DNA of 64,000 nucleotides from Butyricimonas synergistica DSM 23225 (lineage in GTDB: Bacteria > Bacteroidota > Bacteroidia > Bacteroidales > Marinifilaceae). Below, piece after piece: positions 51,507 to 60,849 of this stretch. The translations under genes and the position numbers were made by a program. The notes beneath the pieces are model-generated. The model was not told the DNA's origin and did not search any database. It worked only from the letters and a program-made list of their open reading frames with translations. The DNA lies in assembly GCF_000379665.1 (NCBI RefSeq), contig NZ_KB903359.1, positions 1,517,340 to 1,581,339 of the forward strand, written 5' to 3'. Position 1 is the stretch's first letter. Every line of letters starts with the position of its first letter.

Positions 51507-51538
51507 AAATAAAAGCCCCCGCGGGGGCTTTTATTTTT
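51505..51538. terminator. Bidirectional terminator between META gene and glutamine synthetase
   Basis: AAAAATAAAAGCCCCC and GGGGGCTTTTATTTTT are perfect inverse copies around GC, giving a stem flanked by A and T runs on both strands, between convergent genes. Confidence 0.88.
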
Positions 51539-51546
51539 ACCGCTCC

Positions 51547-53727
51547 TTAACGAGAGAACAATAACTCCCGATACTTCGGCAAAGGCCAAATCTCATCATC
51601 CACGAGCAATTCCAGTTTATCCACGTGGTAACGAATCTTATCCAAGTAAGGACGCACGTTTGCCGTGTATTCCTCGGCACGTTTCACCTCGTCGGTTATC
51701 GTGTTGGCACACTTGCGGGCCTCGGTCATACCCGACACCATCTTCTGAATCTCGCGGATATGGTGGGAAATAGTGCGAATCTCGTCGATCTGCACATCCG
51801 CCACTTCCTCGTAATCCGGAAGGATTGCTTTCAGGGAAGTCACGTTCGCCAATAGCGTGTTCTGGTAAGAAATAGCCGTCGGGATGACGTGGTTCAACAC
51901 CAAATCGCCCAACACGCGTGATTCGATCTGCAATTTCTTCAAGTAGATTTCATTCTTAATCTCGAACCGTGCCTGCAACTCCCGCTCGCTCAGGATTCCG
52001 GAATCCACCAGCAAACGCTTTGCTTTCTCCGAACAATAAGCCTTCAACGCCGGAACACAGTCAACTTCCGTGGAGAGCCCGCGGCGTTCCGCCTCCTCCT
52101 TCCACTCCTTGCTGTACCCGTTGCCCTCGAAACGAACGGGCTTCGACTCGATAATATACTTACGCAACACCTGGAAGATTGCCTCGTCCTTCTTCACGCC
52201 TTTGTCAATCAAAGCATCCGTCTCCCGCTTGAAAGCGATCAGCTGTTCCGCCACCGCCGCATTCAACGCAATCATCGGTCCCCCGCAGTTGGCGGAAGAA
52301 CCCACCGCCCGAAACTCGAAACGATTGCCTGTAAAAGCGAAAGGCGACGTGCGGTTGCGGTCGGTGTTATCGAGCATGATCTCCGGAATCTTCCCCACGT
52401 TCAACTTCAACTCCGTCTTCTCGTCCGGGCTCATCTTCCGGTCGCTCACCTTCTCGACCAGTTCGTCCAGCATCCCGGAAAGATAGTTCCCGAGGAAAAC
52501 GGACATAATCACGGGAGGCGCCTCGTCCCCTCCCAAACGGGCTTCATTCCCCTGCGACACGATGGACGCCTTCAGCAATTCGCCGTGCTCGTGTACCGCC
52601 TTGATAGTCGAAACGAGGAAAATCAAGAACTGCATATTCGACTTCGGGTTGCGTCCCGGCGAGAGGAGATTGACTCCCGTGTCGGTCATCAACGACCAGT
52701 TGTTGTGTTTCCCCGAACCGTTCACCCCCTTGTACGGTTTCTCGTGCAGCAACACGCGGAAGTTATGGCGCCGGGCGACCCGCTTCATCGTGGACATGAG
52801 CAACTGGTTGTGGTCTACCGCCAGATTCGCCTCCTCGAAGATCGGGGCGCACTCGAATTGATTCGGGGCAACCTCGTTGTGCCGCGTCTTGATCGGGATA
52901 CCCAGACAATGGCACTCGTACTCCAACTCGTCCATGAAAGCCGTCACCCGCGCCGGGATGGAACCGAAATACTGGTCCTCCAGCTGCTGGTCCTTGGCCG
53001 AGGAATGCCCCATAAGCGTTCGCCCGCACAACTTCAAGTCGGGACGGGCGTTATACAGGGCCTCGTCCACCAGAAAATATTCCTGCTCCCAGCCTAATGT
53101 TGCCATTACCCGCTTCACGTCCTTGTCGAAGTACTGGCAAATATCCACCGCCGCCCGGTCGATCAACGCCAACGCTTTCAAGAGCGGAGTCTTGAAATCA
53201 AGCGCCTCACCCGTGTACGCCACGAACACCGTGGGAATACACAAGGTACGGTTGTTTATAAATGCCGGGGAAGCCGGGTCCCACGCCGTGTAACCGCGTG
53301 CCTCGAACGTGTTGCGGATACCACCGTTCGGGAAACTGGACGCATCGGGTTCCTGCTGCACAAGCAACCGCCCGTCGAAACACTCGATCACGTCGCCGTC
53401 CGGCAACAAATCAATAAACGAATCGTGCTTCTCCGCCGTCGCCCCATTCAAGGGATGGAACCAGTGCGTGTAGTGGGTTACCCCTTTCTCCACCGCCCAT
53501 GCTTTCATTGCCGAGGCAACCTGGTCTGCCAGTCCCCGGTCGATGACGCTTCCCTCGATCATCGCCCGCTCCAATTTCTTGTAAGCCTCGATAGAGAGAT
53601 AATGCCTCATCTTATCCATTGAAAACACGTTTTCACCAAAAACGGCTGAAGACCTGGGACGCTCCCCACATTCGACGGGTTTGCGACGGGTGATCTCTTG
53701 TAAAGCTAAGAATCTAAATTTTGCCAT
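51547..53727 (-). CDS. glnN: Glutamine synthetase type III
   Basis: A 726-residue type III glutamine synthetase (family length about 700-730). It shows THWFHPLNGATAEKHDSF, LGWEQEYFLVDE (metal site), FGSIPARVTAFMDELE, IKTRHNEVAPNQFECAPIFEEANLAVDHNQ, GVNGSGKHNNWSLMTDTG and NRTSPFAFTGNRFEFRAVGSSANC. It assimilates ammonia in the cytoplasm. GSIII is the usual main enzyme in Bacteroidales. Start ATG at 53727; a -7 box TATATTTG lies about 45 bp upstream. Confidence 0.96.
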   Translation of the reverse strand: MAKFRFLALQEITRRKPVECGERPRSSAVFGENVFSMDKMRHYLSIEAYKKLERAMIEGSVIDRGLADQVASAMKAWAVEKGVTHYTHWFHPLNGATAEKHDSFIDLLPDGDVIECFDGRLLVQQEPDASSFPNGGIRNTFEARGYTAWDPASPAFINNRTLCIPTVFVAYTGEALDFKTPLLKALALIDRAAVDICQYFDKDVKRVMATLGWEQEYFLVDEALYNARPDLKLCGRTLMGHSSAKDQQLEDQYFGSIPARVTAFMDELEYECHCLGIPIKTRHNEVAPNQFECAPIFEEANLAVDHNQLLMSTMKRVARRHNFRVLLHEKPYKGVNGSGKHNNWSLMTDTGVNLLSPGRNPKSNMQFLIFLVSTIKAVHEHGELLKASIVSQGNEARLGGDEAPPVIMSVFLGNYLSGMLDELVEKVSDRKMSPDEKTELKLNVGKIPEIMLDNTDRNRTSPFAFTGNRFEFRAVGSSANCGGPMIALNAAVAEQLIAFKRETDALIDKGVKKDEAIFQVLRKYIIESKPVRFEGNGYSKEWKEEAERRGLSTEVDCVPALKAYCSEKAKRLLVDSGILSERELQARFEIKNEIYLKKLQIESRVLGDLVLNHVIPTAISYQNTLLANVTSLKAILPDYEEVADVQIDEIRTISHHIREIQKMVSGMTEARKCANTITDEVKRAEEYTANVRPYLDKIRYHVDKLELLVDDEIWPLPKYRELLFSR

Positions 53728-53768
53728 AAATATTTACATTTTTGGAATGAACCCTATTTTTATCGGGG

Positions 53769-53776
53769 CAAATATA
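53769..53776 (-). promoter_or_regulatory. -7 box TATATTTG for glutamine synthetase
   Basis: Minus-strand TATATTTG, 41-49 bp before the glnN ATG. Confidence 0.5.
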
Positions 53777-53897
53777 CAAAATATAGCTTATTTTTCACGA
53801 ATACCCCTATATTTTTCATACAATATCAATAAAAATAATCCATTTTTCAGTAGATACCCCTAATAAAATCCAGAATCAAGGATTAAAAACATATCGA

Positions 53898-53928
53898 TTG
53901 CGGCAAAGAGTGAATTTTATTACCTTTG
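53898..53928 (+). promoter_or_regulatory. Promoter of pyridoxamine kinase operon
   Basis: TTG at 53898-53900, 20 bp, TACCTTTG at 53921-53928: a full Bacteroidetes-type promoter 24 bp before the ATG at 53952. Confidence 0.72.
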
Positions 53929-53951
53929 GAAAATCAAGATAAACGAATGAC

Positions 53952-54821
53952 ATGAAAAAAATTGCCGCAATACACGACCTATCCGGTTACGGAAGGGCTT
54001 CCCTGACCGTAGCGATACCCATTCTCTCGCACATGGGATACCAGGTATGCCCGTTACCTACCGCCATCCTGTCCGCCCATAGCGAGTACAAGGATTTCCG
54101 CTCCCTGGATCTGACCGATTACATGGAAACATTCATCGAACATTGGAAAGAACTCGATCTTCATTTCGACGCGATCTACACGGGATACCTTGCTTCCGTG
54201 AAACAAATGGGGATCGTCAGCCACTTTTTCGATTATTTCAAAGACGATCATAATTTCATATTGGTTGACCCCGTGCTGGGCGACCACGGCTCGCTATACT
54301 CCGGCATGACACCTGACATGATCGAAGGCATGAGAGACCTCTGCTCGAAAGCGAAGGTAATCACGCCCAATCTCACGGAAGCCGCATTCCTGCTGGGGAA
54401 CAATCCCTTGAAGGAAGTTTCCTTGCAAGAGGCCATCAACTGGTGTAAACAACTGAGTGAACTCGGTCCCGAGCACGTGATTATCACTTCCGCGCCCGGC
54501 AACGACACCCGGAACGTTGCCACCCTGGCATACAACAAACAAGACGGGCGCACGTGGAGCGTGCAATGCGACTATGTTCCCGCCTCCTACCCCGGGACGG
54601 GCGACGCTTTCGCCAGCGTTATCACGGGTTGCATGCTCAACGGCGACAGCCTCCCGGAGGCTCTGGACCGCGCCGTCCACTTTATCAACATGGGCATCAA
54701 GTCGACCTTTGGCTACAACCACAATCCCCTGGACGGCATGAATCAAGAGAAAGTGTTGCATTACCTCAACGAACCGTTGCCTTATTACAAGTATGAACTT
54801 GTAACAATTGAAAATATATAA
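53952..54821 (+). CDS. Pyridoxamine/pyridoxal kinase
   Basis: A 289-residue PfkB-like kinase of the PdxY/PdxK group that phosphorylates B6 vitamers. IHDLSGYGRASLTVAIPILSHMGYQVCPLPTAILSAHS is the family opening; VDPVLGDHGSLYSGM, ITPNLTEAAFLLG and the catalytic YPGTGDAFASVITG follow. First of three tightly spaced genes: the HAD gene begins 1 bp after its stop. The vitamin-B6 product would serve the PLP enzymes in the cell. Confidence 0.9.
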   Translation: MKKIAAIHDLSGYGRASLTVAIPILSHMGYQVCPLPTAILSAHSEYKDFRSLDLTDYMETFIEHWKELDLHFDAIYTGYLASVKQMGIVSHFFDYFKDDHNFILVDPVLGDHGSLYSGMTPDMIEGMRDLCSKAKVITPNLTEAAFLLGNNPLKEVSLQEAINWCKQLSELGPEHVIITSAPGNDTRNVATLAYNKQDGRTWSVQCDYVPASYPGTGDAFASVITGCMLNGDSLPEALDRAVHFINMGIKSTFGYNHNPLDGMNQEKVLHYLNEPLPYYKYELVTIENI

Positions 54822-54822
54822 T

Positions 54823-55647
54823 ATGATCAAGGCTATCATCATCGACCTCGACGGGACCACGCTGCCCCGCGGCTGGAACTCAATCAGCAAAGAGAATCAA
54901 GAAGCGCTGGAAGAAGCCGGACGCCAAGGCATCACCCGTGTATTGGCGACGGGACGTTCCGTCTTCTCTTTTCAAAACGCGTTACCCGAGGGACTTCCCA
55001 TCGACTACATGGTATTTTCCTCCGGTGCCGGCATCATGCGTTGGAATGACAAACGCCTGATCGGCACCCGGGAACTATCCGCGGAAGCAACAATAGAGAT
55101 CGCTTCCATGCTGTGGGAATACAATATCAATTTCACGATCCAACAGCCTATCCCCGACAATCACCATTTCTATTACCGGAACACCTCACCCTTGCACGAG
55201 GACTTCCGCCGCCGCGTAGAGAACTACCCGGGATTGGGCACCCCTATCCAAAGCATACAAGACATCCGGGGAGAAGCCACGCAATTCCTCGTGATACTGG
55301 ATGCCAGCCAGATTCAACTTCACGGGGAGATTCAAGAGAAATTATCCGGGTATTCCGTGATTCGCTCGACCTCCCCGATTGACAACCAGGCAATCTGGAC
55401 GGAGATATTCGCCCCAAACGTGAACAAAGGCACTTCCTGCCAGATCCTGCTCGACCAACTCGGCATCCGCTACGCCGAATGTGCCGGGTTAGGGAACGAC
55501 TACAATGACATCGACTTCCTCGAACGTTGCGGGTATCCCTACATCGTCGCCAATGCCCCCGAACCTTTGCGGGTAAAATTCAACAACGTCACCAACGACA
55601 CGGACAACGGGCTGGCAGAATTTATCCACACGGCATTAAGGTTATAA
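54823..55647 (+). CDS. Cof-type HAD-IIB family hydrolase
   Basis: A 274-residue HAD phosphatase: IDLDGTTLP (nucleophile Asp), the ATGRSVFSF second motif, a C2 cap, and CAGLGNDYNDIDFLERCGYPYIVANAPEPL (motifs III and IV). Acts on a small phosphorylated metabolite, not identifiable. The ATG at 54823 is 1 bp after the kinase stop, giving probable coupling; 2 bp separate it from the next gene. Confidence 0.9.
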   Translation: MIKAIIIDLDGTTLPRGWNSISKENQEALEEAGRQGITRVLATGRSVFSFQNALPEGLPIDYMVFSSGAGIMRWNDKRLIGTRELSAEATIEIASMLWEYNINFTIQQPIPDNHHFYYRNTSPLHEDFRRRVENYPGLGTPIQSIQDIRGEATQFLVILDASQIQLHGEIQEKLSGYSVIRSTSPIDNQAIWTEIFAPNVNKGTSCQILLDQLGIRYAECAGLGNDYNDIDFLERCGYPYIVANAPEPLRVKFNNVTNDTDNGLAEFIHTALRL

Positions 55648-55649
55648 CC

Positions 55650-56198
55650 ATGATTTACAAACCGAATTTCTTCGTTATCACCGGGGGACCCGGCGTCGGC
55701 AAGACTACCCTGCTCGAACAGCTGCAACAACGAGGTTACCGTTGCGTCCCCGAGGTAGCCCGGGAGATCATCCGGGAACAAATAACCCGAAACGGGGATG
55801 CCCTTCCCTGGGGTAATATCCCGGCATATACCCGCCTTATGCTCACCCGCTCCGTCGACAGCTACCGGGAAAACATACCGGAAGAGGGAATCCTATTCTT
55901 CGACCGGGGCATTCCCGACACCCTCGCCTACACTCACCTTACCCGCCAAACGATTTTCCCCGAACTTCAACAAGCCTCCGCCCGTTACCTCTATAACTCC
56001 CAAGTATTCATTCTCCCGCCCTGGGCTGAAATATACCACACCGACACCGAACGCAAACAAACTTACCAGGAAGCCGTCGACACCTATAACATCATGTACT
56101 CCACTTACGAATCCCTCGGCTACACCCTCACCATCGTTCCTAAAGCAACTCCGGAAGAACGAGCGGACTTCGTCCTGCAACAAATACAATTAAAATAA
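55650..56198 (+). CDS. P-loop AAA_28-type ATPase/kinase
   Basis: A 182-residue P-loop protein: FVITGGPGVGKTTLLEQL (Walker A, about 8-25), VPEVAREIIREQITRNG, LFFDRGIPDTLAYTH (Walker B-like), then a lid region (YHTDTERKQTYQEAVDTYNIMYSTYESLGY). This matches the AAA_28 nucleotide-kinase-like family, usually of unknown substrate. Last gene of the pyridoxamine kinase operon. A start at 55527 would run inside the HAD gene and is rejected. Confidence 0.86.
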   Translation: MIYKPNFFVITGGPGVGKTTLLEQLQQRGYRCVPEVAREIIREQITRNGDALPWGNIPAYTRLMLTRSVDSYRENIPEEGILFFDRGIPDTLAYTHLTRQTIFPELQQASARYLYNSQVFILPPWAEIYHTDTERKQTYQEAVDTYNIMYSTYESLGYTLTIVPKATPEERADFVLQQIQLK

Positions 56199-56214
56199 GG
56201 AAATTATATCCCAT

Positions 56215-56244
56215 TAAAAAAGGGGTACATCCGCATGCACCCCT
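56215..56244 (-). terminator. Terminator after pyrF
   Basis: On the minus strand AGGGGT-GCATGCGGATGT-ACCCCT with inner CAT/ATG pairing, followed by TTTTTT. Confidence 0.82.
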
Positions 56245-56269
56245 AATCATATTTCAAGAATAATTTCTT

Positions 56270-57097
56270 CTAAATTACGCCTTTTGCTGACAGCAATTCT
56301 GCCATCTGTTGTTGCAACTTCACGGCTTCCTCCCGTGCACGAACGGCAAAGTTCTCCGTCTTATCCGCGAAGATAATCCCGCGGGAAGAATTCACGATCA
56401 AACCACAATGACCGTTCATCCCGTATTTTGCCACATCCTCGAGACTACCGCCTTGCGCACCAACTCCCGGCACCAGCAAGAAATGATTCGGCACGATCTC
56501 CCGGATACCTGCCAACATTTCAGCTTTCGTGGCACCCACCACGTACATCATATTCCGGTCGTTACCCCATTCCTGAGACTTACACAACACTCTCTCGTAC
56601 AATTTCTCTCCGTTCTCTTCCAAAAACTGGAAGTCAAAAGCCCCCTTGTTCGATGTCAACGCCAACAGGATTACCCATTTCCCCTCGTATTTCAAGAAAG
56701 GAGTCACGGAATCCTCACCCACGTACGGGGCTACCGTGATAGAATCGAAATCCAAGGTTTCCAGAAATGCACGAGCATACATCTCGGAGGTATTGCCGAT
56801 ATCTCCCCGCTTGGCATCGGCTATCATGAAGATCTCCGGGTACTTGGACTTAATATACTTCACGGTCTTTTCCAACGTGATCCATCCTTCAACACCCCGG
56901 CTCTCGTAGAAAGCAATATTCGGCTTGTAAGCGATAGCCACATCCGCCGTGGCATCCACGATCGCTTTGTTGAACTCGAATACCGGATCTTCGGCATCCA
57001 TCAAATGTTGCGGGATTTTCTTTATGTCAGAATCCAAACCGACACACAAGAATGATTTCTTTTTCTTTACCTGCTCAAACAGTTCGTTATAGGTCAT
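56270..57097 (-). CDS. pyrF: Orotidine-5'-phosphate decarboxylase
   Basis: A 275-residue OMP decarboxylase (the longer subfamily): [13 protein letters not shown] near 17-29, [12 protein letters not shown], the catalytic [27 protein letters not shown], and [13 protein letters not shown] near the C terminus. Last step of UMP synthesis. Follows prfA by 42 bp on the same strand, so the two may share a transcript. Confidence 0.95.
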   Translation of the reverse strand: MTYNELFEQVKKKKSFLCVGLDSDIKKIPQHLMDAEDPVFEFNKAIVDATADVAIAYKPNIAFYESRGVEGWITLEKTVKYIKSKYPEIFMIADAKRGDIGNTSEMYARAFLETLDFDSITVAPYVGEDSVTPFLKYEGKWVILLALTSNKGAFDFQFLEENGEKLYERVLCKSQEWGNDRNMMYVVGATKAEMLAGIREIVPNHFLLVPGVGAQGGSLEDVAKYGMNGHCGLIVNSSRGIIFADKTENFAVRAREEAVKLQQQMAELLSAKGVI

Positions 57098-57106
57098 ATT
57101 TATTTC

Positions 57107-57139
57107 ACTCTAAATTTTAAACTCTAAACTTTAAACTTT
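57107..57139. repeat. TCTAAATTTTAAACTCTAAAC intergenic repeat
   Basis: Three TCTAAA(C/T)TTTAAAC words fill the pyrF-prfA gap; similar words occur at 2431-2453 and 35503-35526. Confidence 0.5.
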
Positions 57140-58225
57140 TTAGAATCCGCTCTCCTTCAACTTCTCCGTGTTCTCCTCGATCTGCAACTTCTCGATGATC
57201 TCGCCGATATCGCCGTCCATCACGGCAGCCAGATTGTAAAGCGTCAAGTTAATCCGGTGATCGGTTACACGCCCTTGCGGGTAATTGTAAGTACGAATCT
57301 TTGCAGAACGGTCACCCGTGGACACCATCGTTTTCCGCTGGGAAGCAATCTGGTCTAAATATTTCTGGTGCTCGATAGCGTAAATACGCGAGCGCAACTC
57401 GGTCATTGCCTTCGCCAGATTCTTCAATTGCGATTTCTCGTCCTGGCAGGTCACCACGATACCCGTGGGAATATGCGTCAACCGAATAGCCGAATAGGTC
57501 GTGTTCACGGACTGCCCGCCGGGACCGGAAGAACAATACGTGTCTTTGCGTATATCCGCTGGATTCAACACCACGTCCACCTCTTCCGCTTCCGGCAACA
57601 CTGCCACGGTAGCAGCCGAGGTGTGCACGCGTCCCTGTGTTTCCGTTGCCGGCACCCGTTGCACGCGGTGAACTCCCGACTCGTATTTCATAATCCCGTA
57701 CACCCCGTCACCGGAGATATTTGCCACGATCTCCTTGTAGCCGCCGGAAGTACCCTCGCTATAATTCGTTATCTCCATCTTCCAACGCTTCGATTCGCAG
57801 AACTTCGTGTACATACGGAATAAATCTCCGGCAAAAAGACTGGCTTCATCCCCCCCGGTTCCCGCCCGGATTTCAAGAATCACATTCTTAGAATCCTCGG
57901 GATCGGCCGGCACCAACAACATTTTTACTTTTGACTCTATTTCCGGAATTTTAGCATCCAGTTCCTCGATTTCCATCTCGGCCATCTCTCTCAACTCCTT
58001 GTCCGTTTCCGACGCCAATATCTCTTGTGCCTCGTCATAGGATTTTACCGCGCTCCTCAACTCGTCACCCGCCTCCACGATCTGTTCCAGATCACGATAT
58101 TCCTTGTTCAACTTCACAAAACGATTCATGTCCTGTATCACTTCCGGGTCGGTAATCAACTGCCCGATCTCCCGAAAACGAATATAAAATGCCTCTAATT
58201 TCTCTAATAGGGAATTGTCGCTCAT
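57140..58225 (-). CDS. prfA: Peptide chain release factor 1
   Basis: A 361-residue class I release factor for UAA/UAG. The codon-recognition motif PAT occurs in RVPATETQGRVHTSA, which marks RF1 (RF2 has SPF); the peptidyl-hydrolysis motif is SSGPGGQSVNTT. Length is normal. A TAAATTCG box lies 22 bp upstream on the minus strand. Paired with pyrF. Confidence 0.97.
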   Translation of the reverse strand: MSDNSLLEKLEAFYIRFREIGQLITDPEVIQDMNRFVKLNKEYRDLEQIVEAGDELRSAVKSYDEAQEILASETDKELREMAEMEIEELDAKIPEIESKVKMLLVPADPEDSKNVILEIRAGTGGDEASLFAGDLFRMYTKFCESKRWKMEITNYSEGTSGGYKEIVANISGDGVYGIMKYESGVHRVQRVPATETQGRVHTSAATVAVLPEAEEVDVVLNPADIRKDTYCSSGPGGQSVNTTYSAIRLTHIPTGIVVTCQDEKSQLKNLAKAMTELRSRIYAIEHQKYLDQIASQRKTMVSTGDRSAKIRTYNYPQGRVTDHRINLTLYNLAAVMDGDIGEIIEKLQIEENTEKLKESGF

Positions 58226-58364
58226 ATATATATAATTATAACCGACGCGAATTTAATAAATTATCAGGACAAAAAAAGATCATTTCCAAGGCAAGTGATA
58301 GAATCATGAGCTTTTCGGGAAAAGTTATTTGCCAATACAGGGTGATCTCCAGAATGGTGCACAC

Positions 58365-58778
58365 CTACAAATCGGCGTGCTCAAACTTAAAGTCAAGCCA
58401 ATAAGTAGCCCGCTTTGCCGTGAATTTCAACACGCAATAAGTCGGATCATCTTTTCCCCCGGGAAAATACTCGATAAACCAATCCTGCCACAAAGCATCC
58501 TTTTCCGCTCTGTCGGTCACCATTTCAATCTCTCCCGTCAGCACGACACTATTGATTTCCTTCTGGAAGCATACTCCCGCTTTCGGGTTTGCAAGGAAAT
58601 GCTTTGTCTTCTCCGAATAAGTTCCCGTCGAGAACCAAATTGTAGAAATACCCTCGTTTTTCACCTTAGACATGGGCACAGGACGCGGGCAACCGTTCTC
58701 GTCCACGGATGCAAGGATCACGCTGTCACACTGTTCCAATAATAATTCAGCCTTACGTTTCAATTCTTCCATTTTCAA
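58365..58778 (-). CDS. Pyridoxamine 5'-phosphate oxidase family protein
   Basis: A 137-residue flavin-binding split-barrel protein: LASVDENGCPRPVPMSKV at the start, TIWFSTGTYSEKTKHFLANPKAGVCF, VLTGEIEMVTD and WQDWFIEYFPGGKDDP. The small size places it in the general stress/FMN-binding group rather than with true PdxH. It stands alone. Confidence 0.86.
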   Translation of the reverse strand: MKMEELKRKAELLLEQCDSVILASVDENGCPRPVPMSKVKNEGISTIWFSTGTYSEKTKHFLANPKAGVCFQKEINSVVLTGEIEMVTDRAEKDALWQDWFIEYFPGGKDDPTYCVLKFTAKRATYWLDFKFEHADL

Positions 58779-59038
58779 TACATTTAAAAATTACATTGAT
58801 CGATCTTTATATCGGTTTCTCCAAAAACAAATCTACACAAAAATTCCGGTATTGCCAGATCGTTCCACACAAATACTGGGGAGAAATTCCACACGTGAGG
58901 TCATAAATTCCCCATATCCCCCAACAAGATACAAAAACTTAATTTCTGATTATTAATATATTAACAAACAATACATACCCATGGCACATCCATTGCTTTA
59001 TCTTAGGCATAGAATAAAACATCAAAAATATAAAAACT

Positions 59039-59917
59039 ATGAGAACGTTTATCTTTTTAACGGTTAGTCTGTTTTCTGTTGCATTTCTAGGCAGTTGCGT
59101 GGAAAGCTCACAAAAATATAAATCCGCATTAGCGAAAATAGATTCGTTACAGGCTATCAGCAATACCCAAGGTGATGAAATGGAAAAATTGCTAGCTGAC
59201 TTGAATGACATTTCTGCCGGAATGCAATCCATCCGTGAAGCAGAGCATATCCTTGCCGTTGAAGCACAAACCGACAGCAAGAGCAACAAGAGCAAAGCTC
59301 AAATCACATCTTTAAGAAATGACGTGCAAGCTTTATCCGACGCCATCGAAGGTTACAAAGCACAAATCGCTAAACTGGAAAAGTCTAACAAGACCCAATC
59401 GGCACAGTTCAAGAAACTGATCGCCGGGTTAAACGAAGAATTGGCAGTTCGTGACCAAAAGATCAACGAGATCAACCAAGTTCTCGCCGCAAGAGAAAAA
59501 GAATTGGGCATCAAGACGAAACAAATTGCAGAATTGAACCAGAACGTGGAAAACCTGCAACAAGAGTCAACCTCACAAAAAGAAACGATCTCACAACAAG
59601 ATCAAACGATGAACACGGTTCACTACTTGCTGGGTTCCCGGAAAAACTTGAGAGACGCTAACGTGATTACGCGACAAGGCATCTTCTGCCCGCCAATCGT
59701 ATCCACGCAAGCACAGAATGCGGCATTCGTGGATGGTGATATGCGCGAGTTGACCACGATAGCATTGAATTCCAAGAAAGCAAAAATCCTTTCCGTACAC
59801 CCGAGTGATTCATACGCCTTGGAAGCCGGAAACGACGGAATGCAAACTTTGAAGATCACTAACCCGAGTGCATTTTGGAAACAGACCAAATACTTAGTAG
59901 TGATGATTAACGAGTAA
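59039..59917 (+). CDS. Coiled-coil lipoprotein of unknown function
   Basis: A 292-residue lipoprotein (signal ending VAFLGSC, Cys20). A long alpha-helical coiled coil runs from about 25 to 195, with heptad-like Gln/Lys/Glu/Leu patterns, and ends in a beta-rich C-terminal domain (NVITRQGIFCPPIVSTQ, ILSVHPSDSYALE). Likely periplasmic or outer-membrane attached. No family assigned; related coiled-coil lipoproteins occur across Bacteroidales. A TATCTTAG box lies 33 bp upstream and a clear terminator follows. Confidence 0.75.
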   Translation: MRTFIFLTVSLFSVAFLGSCVESSQKYKSALAKIDSLQAISNTQGDEMEKLLADLNDISAGMQSIREAEHILAVEAQTDSKSNKSKAQITSLRNDVQALSDAIEGYKAQIAKLEKSNKTQSAQFKKLIAGLNEELAVRDQKINEINQVLAAREKELGIKTKQIAELNQNVENLQQESTSQKETISQQDQTMNTVHYLLGSRKNLRDANVITRQGIFCPPIVSTQAQNAAFVDGDMRELTTIALNSKKAKILSVHPSDSYALEAGNDGMQTLKITNPSAFWKQTKYLVVMINE

Positions 59918-59959
59918 CTTCAAATTCACACACTCATATACACACAACACACACAGGCA

Positions 59960-59991
59960 AGGTGTCCAGGGTTCTCCGGGACACCTTTTTC
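59960..59991 (+). terminator. Terminator after coiled-coil lipoprotein gene
   Basis: AGGTGTCC and GGACACCT form an 8-bp stem around an 11-nt loop followed by TTTTT. Confidence 0.87.
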
Positions 59992-60026
59992 TATTTGCAT
60001 CTTTGCGCATTTTTTACTTAATTTGC

Positions 60027-60791
60027 ATGAACCACGAAAAGAAACGCCTTATGAAAATGCCCCTCCTTCTCCTACTGTGCTTGTTCATGGAAAACAACCC
60101 GGATTTCGTGAAACAACAAAAGAATTATCCACGGGTGAGAAACGCTTACCAGGCAAAGGAAACTCTCTTGAGGCAACAACTTGAAAAAGCCGGGCTTTCA
60201 TTCGACAACATCCACATCCTGATTACAGCATACAAACAAGAAGGAGTGCTCAACATTTATGCGAAAGCACCGGAAGATGCCCAATACAAACAGGTTACCA
60301 CCTACCGCATCTGTGCCCGTTCCGGTCACCTGGGCCCCAAACGCCGGCAAGGCGATTGCCAAGTTCCGGAAGGCTTCTACCACATCAATCATTTTAACCC
60401 AACAAGTAATTATCACCTTTCCCTGATGATCAACTACCCCAACTCGTCGGACAGGCTAAAAAGCAAAGCCTCCAATCTGGGCGGCAGTATATGTATACAT
60501 GGCAATTGTGTCACCGTCGGATGCCTCCCGATGACCGATGACAAAATCAAAGAGATATACCTTTACGCTGTGCAAGCCCGCCAATGTGGACAAAAAAACA
60601 TTCCCGTCTACATTTTCCCCTTCAAATTCACGGATCAAAAAGTGAAACAATTCAAAGACACGTACAAGGCATACCCCTTTATACTTGATTTTTGGGATAA
60701 CTTACGCGAGGGACACGACCTATTTATCAAGGAATTAAAAGAATTGAACGTTTCCGTTGACCGCCTCGGTAATTATCTATTCACGAAATAG
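60027..60791 (+). CDS. Murein L,D-transpeptidase catalytic domain protein
   Basis: A 254-residue protein with the YkuD-type catalytic motif ICIHGNCVTVGCLPM, catalytic Cys and His in place. It also shows YRICARSGHLGPKRRQGDCQVPEGFYHINHFNP, typical of the Bacteroidetes branch. Such enzymes make 3-3 crosslinks or attach proteins to peptidoglycan in the periplasm. The short hydrophobic stretch MKMPLLLLLCLFM is the export signal. An ATG at 60051 may be the true start, since a TTG-N20-TTAATTTG promoter sits at 59995-60025. Confidence 0.85.
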   Translation: MNHEKKRLMKMPLLLLLCLFMENNPDFVKQQKNYPRVRNAYQAKETLLRQQLEKAGLSFDNIHILITAYKQEGVLNIYAKAPEDAQYKQVTTYRICARSGHLGPKRRQGDCQVPEGFYHINHFNPTSNYHLSLMINYPNSSDRLKSKASNLGGSICIHGNCVTVGCLPMTDDKIKEIYLYAVQARQCGQKNIPVYIFPFKFTDQKVKQFKDTYKAYPFILDFWDNLREGHDLFIKELKELNVSVDRLGNYLFTK

Positions 60792-60849
60792 GATAACCTA
60801 TCTCGAAAATCATTACCTTAGCGTACTATTATAAAAAGAGAAAAGCATT

